Shown here: piece after piece, positions 15,566-23,089 of the stretch | Numbering within the stretch: the stretch's first letter is position 1 | How the letters are laid out: each line of letters begins with the position of its first letter | Assembly (NCBI RefSeq): GCF_037137075.1 | Contig: NZ_JBBBNV010000040.1 | Location: 1 to 25,162 of the forward strand | Origin: JBBBNV01 sp037137075 | Lineage (GTDB): Bacteria; Bacillota; Bacilli; Paenibacillales; NBRC-103111 | Length of the DNA stretch: 25,162 bases | Reading direction: 5' to 3' | The notes under the pieces: generated by a model | Database searches by the model: none | What the model was told of the DNA's origin: nothing | What the model saw: the letters and a program-made list of their open reading frames with translations, nothing else | Program-made: the position numbers and the translations under genes

Positions 15566-17302
15566 ATGAACAAAAAAACATGGCTGCAGGTTTTAGTTCT
15601 TGCGCTATTGATTGGTATGGCTAACCCGACTCAAATTTGGGCGGCGGCTGATCCAGCTTTTACAGCATCCTTTAGTGCAGCAACAGTCAAAGTTGGAAAT
15701 CAGGTTGTATTGACCGTAAGCGGACAACAAGTCCAGGATTTATACGGCTATGAAGTGAAATTAGGCTTCGACAGCAATATGCTGAAGTTGATAAAAGCCG
15801 AAGGGCCCAGTACCGGAGGCGAATCGTTTGTCTCGTCCCAAACCGGTACTGAAATCCAATTTGTTCATACCAAGATAGGGCAGGTAGGCGGAGACAACGG
15901 AAATGTAACGCTAGGTTCTTTTACGTTCCAAGTGCTTGCCTCAGGTTCAACCAATGTCAATATTAAAGAAATAACGACTGTAGGCTCCGGCAAACAAGAA
16001 GCTGCTTGGACACCGGACTACAATACAGCGCTTTTTGCGCGTAAGGACGATAACAGGTCTTCATCCGGTTCAGAGAGCTCAGGAGGAAGCGGAAACGGTG
16101 GAAACACAAGCGCTTCGCCGGAAATCTTACAGCAGGGCGGAAATGTAAAAATCATTAAATCTCCTCAGCTGGATCCGGACACTGGTGCAGTGCTGGTGAA
16201 GCTGGATGAAGATACGCTGGAGAAAGCCAAGGCATTGGGTGGCCGGATCATAATAGAAGTGCCGGGAGAACAGGATGCGAAGCAGTATTCTATTCAGATA
16301 CCGGCTAACCTTTATTCCTCTGGCTCCCAAGACCACATTACGATTGTGACTGCACTGGGAACAATGGAAGTGCCGGCTAACCTGCTCGGGAACACCACCA
16401 TTCATTCTGCTGAAGAAGTGGGCTTTGCCTTGAAACAAGCCGATACCTCTGCCTTATCAAACGATGCTAAGCTTGTCATCGGCAGCAAGCCGGCTGTTCA
16501 GATCGGGGTTACGGTTGACGGAGCTGCGGCAGCCTACAATAATCCGCAAGCGCCCGTGACGGTGTCCATCCCATATCAGCCGTCGGCAGCAGAGCTGAAC
16601 AATCCCGAGCATATTGTCATTGTCATGATTGATGCGCAGGGCAATGCACAGCCAGTTCCGAGCGGTCGGTATGATGCGGCTAGCGGAACCGTTATTTTCG
16701 AGACGACTCGCGATGGTACGTTTGCAGTTGGTTATGTAGAGAAGGAATTTGTGGATTTAAACCCTGTTCCATGGGCGGAGAAGGCGATTGAAATCATGGC
16801 ATCCAAAGGAATTATTTCGGGCACGTCGGAGACGACCTTTACCCCGGACGCCCAAATTACTCGCGCGGATTTCATGATGCTGCTGACCAAAACCTTCGGC
16901 TTCCAGGCGCAGGTATCTTCTAACTTCGCCGATGTGCAAGCGTCGGATTACTATTATGATGCGGTTGGCATTGCCAAGGAACTGGGACTGGCGCAAGGAC
17001 AAGGGGACAACACATTTAACCCGCAGGCCCAAATTTCCCGTCAAGACATGATGGTGCTTCTGTCAAGAGCATTAGGCAAAGCGGGAGCATGGCAGGGCGC
17101 CGGAATGGAAAGCGATCTGAATGCATTCCAGGATAAGGACAACATTGCCGCCTACGCGGCAAATGACATTGCTGCGCTGGTTAATGCCGGGCTGGTGGAG
17201 GGCAGCGATAATCAGTTGAATCCGCAGGGAAGCACGACAAGAGCCGAATCTGCTGTACTGCTGTACCGTTTGTACAACCTGCTGTATTCCATTACCTCCT
17301 AA
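15566..17302 (+). CDS. SLH-anchored cohesin-like surface protein (possible anchoring scaffoldin)
   Basis: 578 residues from ATG 15566, preceded by AAGGATGG (15551-15558); TTG 15563 is in frame but less likely. Signal peptide 1-27. Residues about 28-155 look like a cohesin module (VKVGNQVVLTV, YGYEVKLGFDSNMLKLIKAE, GNVTLGSFTFQVLASG). A Ser/Gly linker (about 158-185) leads to a beta-rich region (186-388) of the kind often found before SLH domains. Three SLH repeats (about 393-578) carry the conserved ITRADFMMLL, ISRQDMMVLL and TTRAESAVLLYRLYN motifs. SLH triplets bind pyruvylated secondary cell-wall polymer, so the cohesin-like module would be displayed on the surface. The dockerin protein just upstream is the obvious candidate partner. 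It closes the run of exported-protein genes. Confidence 0.85.
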   Translation: MNKKTWLQVLVLALLIGMANPTQIWAAADPAFTASFSAATVKVGNQVVLTVSGQQVQDLYGYEVKLGFDSNMLKLIKAEGPSTGGESFVSSQTGTEIQFVHTKIGQVGGDNGNVTLGSFTFQVLASGSTNVNIKEITTVGSGKQEAAWTPDYNTALFARKDDNRSSSGSESSGGSGNGGNTSASPEILQQGGNVKIIKSPQLDPDTGAVLVKLDEDTLEKAKALGGRIIIEVPGEQDAKQYSIQIPANLYSSGSQDHITIVTALGTMEVPANLLGNTTIHSAEEVGFALKQADTSALSNDAKLVIGSKPAVQIGVTVDGAAAAYNNPQAPVTVSIPYQPSAAELNNPEHIVIVMIDAQGNAQPVPSGRYDAASGTVIFETTRDGTFAVGYVEKEFVDLNPVPWAEKAIEIMASKGIISGTSETTFTPDAQITRADFMMLLTKTFGFQAQVSSNFADVQASDYYYDAVGIAKELGLAQGQGDNTFNPQAQISRQDMMVLLSRALGKAGAWQGAGMESDLNAFQDKDNIAAYAANDIAALVNAGLVEGSDNQLNPQGSTTRAESAVLLYRLYNLLYSITS

Positions 17303-17350
17303 AAGGCGACATATAAGCAACTGGACTGTTTACCTAATTTTCTCCTGCAG

Positions 17351-17379
17351 TTGACTCTTGTTGTGTGATGCCGCACTAT
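17351..17379 (+). promoter_or_regulatory. Candidate promoter for the rhamnosidase gene
   Basis: TTGACT (17351-17356), a 17-base gap, then CACTAT (17374-17379), which has a weak -10. No clear terminator lies between the SLH gene and this point, so read-through from the upstream operon is also likely. The 178-base gap holds nothing else certain. Confidence 0.35.
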
Positions 17380-17479
17380 GCGCAGGGAACTGCTGCGTAC
17401 GATATAAATAGTTTCTGCAGCGCTTACAGCGCGCGTTGTCGTGCTGAATATATATAAACAAAGGTGTGAGAGAAACCGT

Positions 17480-20400
17480 ATGTCGATTGTAGAATTAAAG
17501 CAAAAATTTTCCTGCGCAGATGCCCGTTTTGGCCCGGTTCCCTTTTGGTGGTGGAGCGCGGAAACGGTTACGGCGGAGCGTATCCGCTGGCAGCTAGGCA
17601 AGTTCCGTGCCGGGGGACTTCGCAACATCGGAATTATCAATCTGGCTCCTACAGGCCCGCAGTACGGCTCAATTAGCGATCAGCCGGCTTATGGCAGCGA
17701 GGAATGGTGGGCGCTGTTCGAAGTCGCCGTGCGAGAGGCTGAGCGGCTAGGCATGCATATTTGGTTTTATGACCAAATCGGCTTTTCCGGCTCCAATATG
17801 CCTGCCCGTATCGTTACGGAGCATCCGGAATATACAGGCTACCAGTTGACTCGCTATGCTCATGATGAAGCGGTGCCGCAGTCGGCGGAAGTGCTGTATG
17901 AGACGGAGGAAGCCCGGTATGCGGTCATCCGGCAAGGCTTTAACTGGAATGATCCCAAAGCGGCCCGTGAGCTTCTGGATCGTGTACATGGCGAGATGGA
18001 ACGCAGATTTGGGGCAGATTTGGGCAAAACCATCGCCGGCAGCTTTCAGGATGAATTGCCGCCTCTCCCCTTGTGGACACCAGAGCTGGCTAATTTGTAT
18101 AAGGAACGCTACGGGGAGGATCTTATTCCGCTGCTGCCCGCATTATTTGAACCCCTGCCAGGCGCGGAAGAGGTGCGCCGGCGAGTTTACCGGCTTGCTG
18201 CAGAGCAGGCGGAGCAGGCGTTCTTTATCCCGCTGGGTGACTGGCACCGCCGGTTTAATCTTTTGATCGGCTGCGATCAGGCTGGACCGGCCAAGCGTGC
18301 CGATCCGAACGGATCGCAGCGGATTTACCTGGATTATTTCCGTACACACCGGTGGTATAATGCGCCGGGAGCGGACATGGATGGAGAGATCAAGCCCCAC
18401 TCCTCGATGGTTCATCTCCATGGAGGCTCCCGCGTATGGCTGGAGGGCTTCCATACCAGCGGCTGGGGCGGAACGATTGAGGAAACGTTCCATTGGCTGC
18501 TTCCTTGGATTCAAGCCGGGGCAACCTTATACAGCCCGCATTCAGTGTACTACAGCACGAAGGGCGGCTGGTGGGAATGGGCACCGTCGGATACAGGCTG
18601 GCGGCAGCCGTATTTTGAGCATTACGGGATTTTTGCCGATACGGTCAGCCGGATTTGCGCTTTGTTAAGCGAGGGGACACATGTATGCGACGTTGCTGTT
18701 CATTATCCGTCCTATGCCATATGCGGGAACCTCTCTCTGGGGGACGGCAAGAAAAAGGAGCATCCGATGGCTCTTGCCAATCGTGACCCCAATGAAACGG
18801 TTGAGCATATTCAGCGTGTGTACCGGGCACTTGCAGCAGGCTGGGCGCGCCGGGACCAGAAAGCACCAGGAGCGCTGCGCAAAGCAAATATCGATTTTGA
18901 TGTTGCCGACGATGCGGCTTTGGAAAAGGCAGTGGCCGAAGGAAACCGGCTCCGGATTGCGGATGAGTATTTCTCGGTGCTGCTGCTTTGCGGCACGACC
19001 GAGATGGATGCCCAGGCCCGTTCCCGTGTAGAAGCATGGATTCGGCAGGGCGGGCTGGTCATTGCCGTTGAAGTTCCGGCTGAGGAGCGGACGCTCGAAG
19101 GCGCTGTTTATGCATCGCACATCGACGAGGCGCTGCTTATTATGGAGGCTTACTTGCCGAAGCGGGTGAGCGGCCCGGGAGCTACGCTGCACCGCAGAAC
19201 GGATAAAGCGGATATTTTCCTGCTGCTGCCGGAGCAAGGCGAGCTGCTGTGGATGCATGAGCCTGCACAGCAAGAGCGCAGGATGCCTGAAGGGGCGGTG
19301 TACCGGATTAAGACTCACCGGCGGCCGGAGCTTTGGGATCCGGTCAGCGGTGAAACCAGGAGCATCCCGTATACACGGGAGGGCGAGTGGATTGAAGTGG
19401 AGGTTCCTTTTACATCTTGGCCTGCTGCGCTGCTTGTTTGCCTGGACGAGGATGCATCAGATGAAAGCGGGGTAGAAGGAGAGGGCTCCGGTACGGGAAC
19501 AGGAATTCCTGCTGCCGCTTCAAATTCAACGTCTACGTCTATGCCATCGTGGGCAGTCTCGGTAGACAATTGGCAGGTTCATCCGGTTTCAACGCTGGAC
19601 AATAGCTATGGAGATTTTGATTTGCACGGCGCGGCCGCCACGGTTCCGATAGAGCGCCGTCATGTTCAGGTTGCTGCGGAGCTTGCAGAATTAGACGGAA
19701 AACGGTCCGGCTGGGAACGTCCGGATTATGATGCTTCGGCCTGGCCGACCATGCTGTGGAGCGAGGCCTTGTACTGGCGTGTATGCCGGGGAGCGCAGTA
19801 TGATGAGCAGCTTGCGGAGCCTGTTGTGTACAGCAACATACTCGGCGATATGGTCATGCGTTCCTGGGCGGGCCGGATGGGCCGCGTACCACGCCGATTC
19901 CTTGGGCTTGGGAAAGCAGGCAAGCAGGAGGAGATTTGGGCCAAAACCTTCGTGATGGCTCCCGAAGCAGGCACGTACTGGATTCGTACGGAAAGCAATG
20001 CGGATTTGAGCGGAACGATCAACGGCGAAGCCATCCGGTTTAGCGGCGGCCGTGAAGAGCAGACGGCCTGGATACAGCTGAAGGAAGGGGCTAATGAGCT
20101 GCTGCTGCGTGCGTTTACCGTGTCCAAGGGACTGCAGCGTGCGGCGGTGGAAATTAACCGTGAAGCCCGGCCTGCGCTGCCGAAATGGATTTATTCGCTT
20201 CATCCAAACCCGGATTCCAGTGTTTCCCGGATGCTTTCCGCACCGGAAAATACGGTGGTCCGCAAGGTTCGGCTCGTTTTTGCCGCACGCGGGCGTGCAG
20301 CGCTTCTGGTGAACGGGGCTTGGGTCACTGAGCATGGAGATTTCAATCCCTACATCCGTCAAGGCCAGGAAGAAGTGGATATTACCGCCTTATGGAAGGA

Positions 20401-21340
20401 CGGGGACAATGAGCTGAAATTTGTGCTTCCGGAGGGCCAGGGGGAAGTATTTGCAGACGGGGTTATTGAGCTTGAGAACGGAGATACCATCTCCTTCTGC
20501 ACCGGAACCGATTGGCTGGATGAGCAGGAGCGGGAGCCGGGCATCTATCATTTCTCGGTACTGCAATTTGCTGAGACCGAGTCCTTATGGCTCTCTCCGC
20601 GTCCACATCCGCTGCCGGGGGTAGGCTGGCTTATGCCTGAGCATGTGCCGAGCCCTACGCCGCTGCCATTCCTGGCGGAACCTGACAGAGCCGGTAAGCC
20701 GATCTGGTTCCGCTTTCCTCTCCCGGTTGGCGCATGCCGGATAGAACTGTCCCTAGCGGGCCGGGCACAGGTCTGGATCAATGGGGAAGAAGTGCCGCTG
20801 CATGAGGGTGCTGCTACATTTGCCCCGAAGCCGGCTGGAGCGCTTGTGGCGGTTCGAGTTGAACCAGAAGGCGGACAGACGGATGCGGCAGTATTGCTCG
20901 CTCCGATCCGCATCGCCACAGTGCCTTATGCCGGACAGCTTGGCGATTGGCGGACGGCGCTAGCGCTGCCTCACCATAGCGGAACGGTTGAATATGAAGC
21001 GGCTGTTGAGACGCCGATCTTAGCCAAAGCGCAGCTGGATCTGGGCTTCGTCAGAGGCACGGCGCAGGTTTGGTTGGACGACCAGCCTGTCGGCGTCCGG
21101 CTCTGGCACCCTTATCGGTTCGATTTGAAAGAACTGCAGGCAGGCCAGCATCGCCTTCGTATCCGGGTGAACAACACATTGGGTGCCCATTATGAAATTG
21201 GCCGTCCGACCAGCCTTGTGGGCGGAAATCCGGAGATAACTTATTGGAGCAGCGGCCGTACCGAAGAAGAAGGCTGGGCCCAATGGTTTGCGGCCGGGGG
21301 AATTTATGGTCCGGTGACTGTTAGCGGGGAACGCTCATAA
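17480..21340 (+). CDS. GH106-type alpha-L-rhamnosidase, cytoplasmic
   Basis: 1286 residues from ATG 17480; AAAGGTG (17460-17466) is a somewhat distant ribosome site. GTG 17441 is in frame but lacks one. The N-terminal half fits the GH106 alpha-L-rhamnosidase family (PF17132): PVPFWWWSAETVTAERIRWQ, then WFYDQIGFSGSN, GSFQDELPPLP, GEIKPHSSMVHLHGG and TLYSPHSVYYSTKGGWWEW. Acidic residues in FQDE and DMDGE are candidates for the active site. The rest (about 660-1286) is made of beta-sandwich domains, ending in a jelly-roll-like region with RIRVNNTLGAHYE and WFAAGGIYGPV. Proteins of this family release rhamnose from rhamnogalacturonan or similar glycans. No signal peptide, so it should act on imported fragments. 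GC content is higher than in the exported genes. No terminator was recognised downstream. Confidence 0.85.
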   Translation: MSIVELKQKFSCADARFGPVPFWWWSAETVTAERIRWQLGKFRAGGLRNIGIINLAPTGPQYGSISDQPAYGSEEWWALFEVAVREAERLGMHIWFYDQIGFSGSNMPARIVTEHPEYTGYQLTRYAHDEAVPQSAEVLYETEEARYAVIRQGFNWNDPKAARELLDRVHGEMERRFGADLGKTIAGSFQDELPPLPLWTPELANLYKERYGEDLIPLLPALFEPLPGAEEVRRRVYRLAAEQAEQAFFIPLGDWHRRFNLLIGCDQAGPAKRADPNGSQRIYLDYFRTHRWYNAPGADMDGEIKPHSSMVHLHGGSRVWLEGFHTSGWGGTIEETFHWLLPWIQAGATLYSPHSVYYSTKGGWWEWAPSDTGWRQPYFEHYGIFADTVSRICALLSEGTHVCDVAVHYPSYAICGNLSLGDGKKKEHPMALANRDPNETVEHIQRVYRALAAGWARRDQKAPGALRKANIDFDVADDAALEKAVAEGNRLRIADEYFSVLLLCGTTEMDAQARSRVEAWIRQGGLVIAVEVPAEERTLEGAVYASHIDEALLIMEAYLPKRVSGPGATLHRRTDKADIFLLLPEQGELLWMHEPAQQERRMPEGAVYRIKTHRRPELWDPVSGETRSIPYTREGEWIEVEVPFTSWPAALLVCLDEDASDESGVEGEGSGTGTGIPAAASNSTSTSMPSWAVSVDNWQVHPVSTLDNSYGDFDLHGAAATVPIERRHVQVAAELAELDGKRSGWERPDYDASAWPTMLWSEALYWRVCRGAQYDEQLAEPVVYSNILGDMVMRSWAGRMGRVPRRFLGLGKAGKQEEIWAKTFVMAPEAGTYWIRTESNADLSGTINGEAIRFSGGREEQTAWIQLKEGANELLLRAFTVSKGLQRAAVEINREARPALPKWIYSLHPNPDSSVSRMLSAPENTVVRKVRLVFAARGRAALLVNGAWVTEHGDFNPYIRQGQEEVDITALWKDGDNELKFVLPEGQGEVFADGVIELENGDTISFCTGTDWLDEQEREPGIYHFSVLQFAETESLWLSPRPHPLPGVGWLMPEHVPSPTPLPFLAEPDRAGKPIWFRFPLPVGACRIELSLAGRAQVWINGEEVPLHEGAATFAPKPAGALVAVRVEPEGGQTDAAVLLAPIRIATVPYAGQLGDWRTALALPHHSGTVEYEAAVETPILAKAQLDLGFVRGTAQVWLDDQPVGVRLWHPYRFDLKELQAGQHRLRIRVNNTLGAHYEIGRPTSLVGGNPEITYWSSGRTEEEGWAQWFAAGGIYGPVTVSGERS

Positions 21341-21512
21341 AGGGTTGGCAGTTTACTGCTGCTCCGCTCAACGCTGGTGTAAGTCGATTCGATTAGCCGA
21401 GGTAAACCATTCATCCAAGCTGAGACTCGTTTATGATTCCGCAATAGTTCCAGCGGTAATAGGGTAATCTTACAAGGGACATGTTACACTGTAATTCATA
21501 GAGGTGACCCGG

Positions 21513-21731
21513 ATGGCAAGGGCAGCAAAAGTAGCTGAAATTCAGATAAGTGAGAAACAACGCGAAATACTTGAACAATTGATTCGACGGCGAAATACAC
21601 CGCAAGCATTGGCGAAAAGAGCGCGTGTGGTTTGGGAGTCGGTCAAAGGCCTAAAACAACACAGCGGTAAGTACGCTCCGAAGGGTACTGGTCTACAAAG
21701 GTTGAAGAATATGAAGCCATGTAGTGATTAA
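21513..21731 (+). pseudogene. IS630-type transposase, truncated N-terminal piece
   Basis: 72 codons from ATG 21513, with GAGGTGA at 21501-21507. MARAAKVAEIQISEKQREIL and then LIRRRNTPQALAKRARVV resemble the N-terminal helix-turn-helix of IS630-type transposases. From about residue 44 the likeness stops, and the ORF ends after a short unrelated tail at TAA 21729-21731. The DDE domain is missing. The preceding stretch (21341-21512) shows no gene. Confidence 0.55.
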
Positions 21732-21833
21732 TAGTCGCAGGTATATTTAGGCAGCGGCCGTTTCCGGTATTTCACTTGGGGGCGGCTGTTTTTTTAGCTA
21801 TTGTGAACGGCTTCTCCCACTTTCCCCTGGTAC

Positions 21834-22004
21834 ATGCACTTCTGGGCCGCTGCCTACATACAATGTAACAAAGCCGCGCAGCTGGCGGGCGGGACATCGA
21901 AGCATAACGTACTGCGGCGGTTTGCTCAGGGGGACGCCCGTTCACGAAACCTGCTGATTGAACATAACCTGCGGCTGGTGGCGCATATTGTGAACACGTT
22001 GTGA
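21834..22004 (+). pseudogene. Fragment of a sporulation-type sigma factor (region 2.1)
   Basis: A 56-codon frame from ATG 21834 contains LRRFAQGDARSRNLLIEHNL and then RLVAHIV, which matches the start of sigma-70 region 2 in SigE/SigK/SigG-type factors (usual pattern GDxxARNxLIExNLRLVAHIVKKF). It breaks off at the point where KKF is expected and stops at TGA 22002-22004 within a tandem 11-base repeat. Upstream residues (AAAYIQCNKAAQLAGG) are not recognisably sigma. This is a relic, not a working factor. Sigma-K is the best guess from the VAHIV wording. Confidence 0.6.
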
Positions 22005-22009
22005 ACACG
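21988..22009 (+). repeat. Tandem 11-bp duplication
   Basis: TTGTGAACACG occurs twice back to back (21988-21998 and 21999-22009), exactly where the sigma-like frame ends. It may mark a slippage or repair event. Confidence 0.7.
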
Positions 22010-22104
22010 AATCGATGTAAAAATGAGACTCAAAATGAGGTGCGGTTTGTGTGCAGCGGGCGGTTTGTGAGGTAAGCTCGATAAGCTATATAAAGTCTAA
22101 AACC

Positions 22105-22135
22105 AGCCGGTCCGAAGGGGCCGGCTTTCTGCTTC
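22105..22135 (+). terminator. Terminator-like hairpin
   Basis: AGCCGGTCC (22105-22113) pairs with GGGCCGGCT (22118-22126), one G-T pair, loop GAAG, followed by a T-rich but interrupted tail. It lies after the sigma-factor fragment and may be its original terminator. Confidence 0.65.
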
Positions 22136-22189
22136 TTCTGGGTTCGAGGTGGTGTATGTTATACTGGTGATAAAAGAGCAGAAAAGCTT

Positions 22190-22405
22190 ATGACAACACC
22201 GCAAGAGTTGATGGAGAACATATCCAATATGAGCCGCGACAACTCCGAGTACCAATTTCATATTCCGGGTAAAGGAAAGTTCACTCTCATCTTACAATGG
22301 GATGGGAAAATGTTCATTTATACGAATTTCATGTGAATGGACAAGTTATCGGAATATACGAACCGCAAACTCGAAGTCTTTCAAGACCCGGGAGATCATG
22401 AATGA
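22190..22405 (+). pseudogene. Remnant of an antitoxin-like gene ahead of a zeta-like toxin
   Basis: ATG 22190 opens a frame starting MTTPQELMENISNMSRDNSE, with IPGKGKFTLILQ further on. It is cut by an in-frame TGA (22334-22336) and goes on in the same frame to TGA 22403-22405, reading DKLSEYTNRKLEVFQDP near its end. The end overlaps the start of the toxin-like gene by eight bases (ATGAATGA), as expected for a coupled toxin-antitoxin pair. The assignment rests on the neighbour and on recall of similar small proteins beside zeta-like toxins. A frameshifted reading (VHLYEFHVNGQVIGIYE, 22309-22359) is also plausible. Confidence 0.4.
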
Positions 22406-22887
22406 CACCCTCCCGATCATGTAAGTGTTTGCCGGTAATAATGGAAGTTGGAAAAGTACAATACGAAATTTGATTGCAGACCTGCTTGGAATTAGTGTGC
22501 ATATTGATCCTGAAGCTTTGGCCCGAGGGCTTGATGCAGATCAGCCTGAACGTCTTAAGGCATCTGCCGGGAAAGAAGCGATTACGCTCAATCGTGAATG
22601 TATACGTGAAAGACATGGTTTTTCAATAGAGACTACTTTGGCCGGTGGGAATGTTATAAGGCTTAAGCGGGATGCAAGAGTGAACGGTTTCGAAGTGACC
22701 ATGAACCTCCATTCAAAATCTGCTCTCCCATATTGATCTCATCGATCATCTGGTTGTTATTGATAATAGCACAAGATCCGGGGACATGGTTTCGCAAGCG
22801 GAACATGGTGTGTGTACACATCGGGCTGACCCTGTTCTATCCTGGGTTCATAAGATTGAAGATAAATTAGATGCATCTATCTCATAA
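22398..22887 (+). pseudogene. Zeta-toxin-family kinase, broken
   Basis: The frame from ATG 22398 reads MNDTLPIM, a stop (TAA 22422-22424), then VFAGNNGSWKSTIRNLIADL and HIDPEALARGL, with SIETTLAGGN further on: the P-loop and following motifs of zeta-like toxins (UDP-N-acetylglucosamine kinase-like fold). The Walker A glycine before Lys is Trp (GSWKST instead of GSGKST), which should abolish ATP binding. At about 22704 a stretch of perhaps 35-40 codons is missing and the frame changes. The tail resumes as TSIQNLLSHIDLIDHLVVID and ends at TAA 22885-22887. Three independent lesions make this a dead gene. Confidence 0.75.
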
Positions 22888-22928
22888 AAAAGTGGAGAAA
22901 CCACTACGTTTGATTAGTCGTTTTTTTT
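22886..22928 (+). terminator. Terminator-like hairpin with T8
   Basis: AGTGG (22891-22895) pairs with CCACT (22901-22905), and ACTA (22903-22906) with TAGT (22915-22918) as an alternative, followed by eight T (22921-22928). It ends the broken toxin unit. Confidence 0.5.
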
Positions 22929-22933
22929 GTTTG

Positions 22934-22953
22934 GAACATTTGTTCGCTGACAA
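22934..22953. repeat. Direct repeat copy A flanking the membrane-protein gene
   Basis: GAACATTTGTTCGCTGACAA, 18 of 20 bases identical to 24861-24880. Both copies directly follow TAGTCG plus a T run. Confidence 0.75.
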
Positions 22954-23089
22954 TCTATTGTCTATGTGCCTTGATATATTGTTATTAGAACTGCAATAGG
23001 AGTTGAATTAATTGGGAAAATGCAGAAGGAAAATGAATTAGGTTATTTTTAACGCTGAACATTCAAGTGTTAATGCTGCAAAGGCTATA

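Noticed and set aside
17415..17429. Palindrome CTGCAGCGCTTACAG as a second cre site
   Set aside because: The spacing is one base short of the cre consensus and the left half lacks the AA, so CcpA binding cannot be supported.
19691..20362. Minus-strand ORF of 223 codons inside the rhamnosidase gene
   Set aside because: It is a GC-rich antisense frame within a convincing 1286-residue enzyme. Other short frames in the same gene are also shadows.
21741..21797. GC-rich hairpin followed by T7 as a terminator
   Set aside because: The arms (CAGC/GCTG) pair for only four bases before mismatching, so it is too weak to call.
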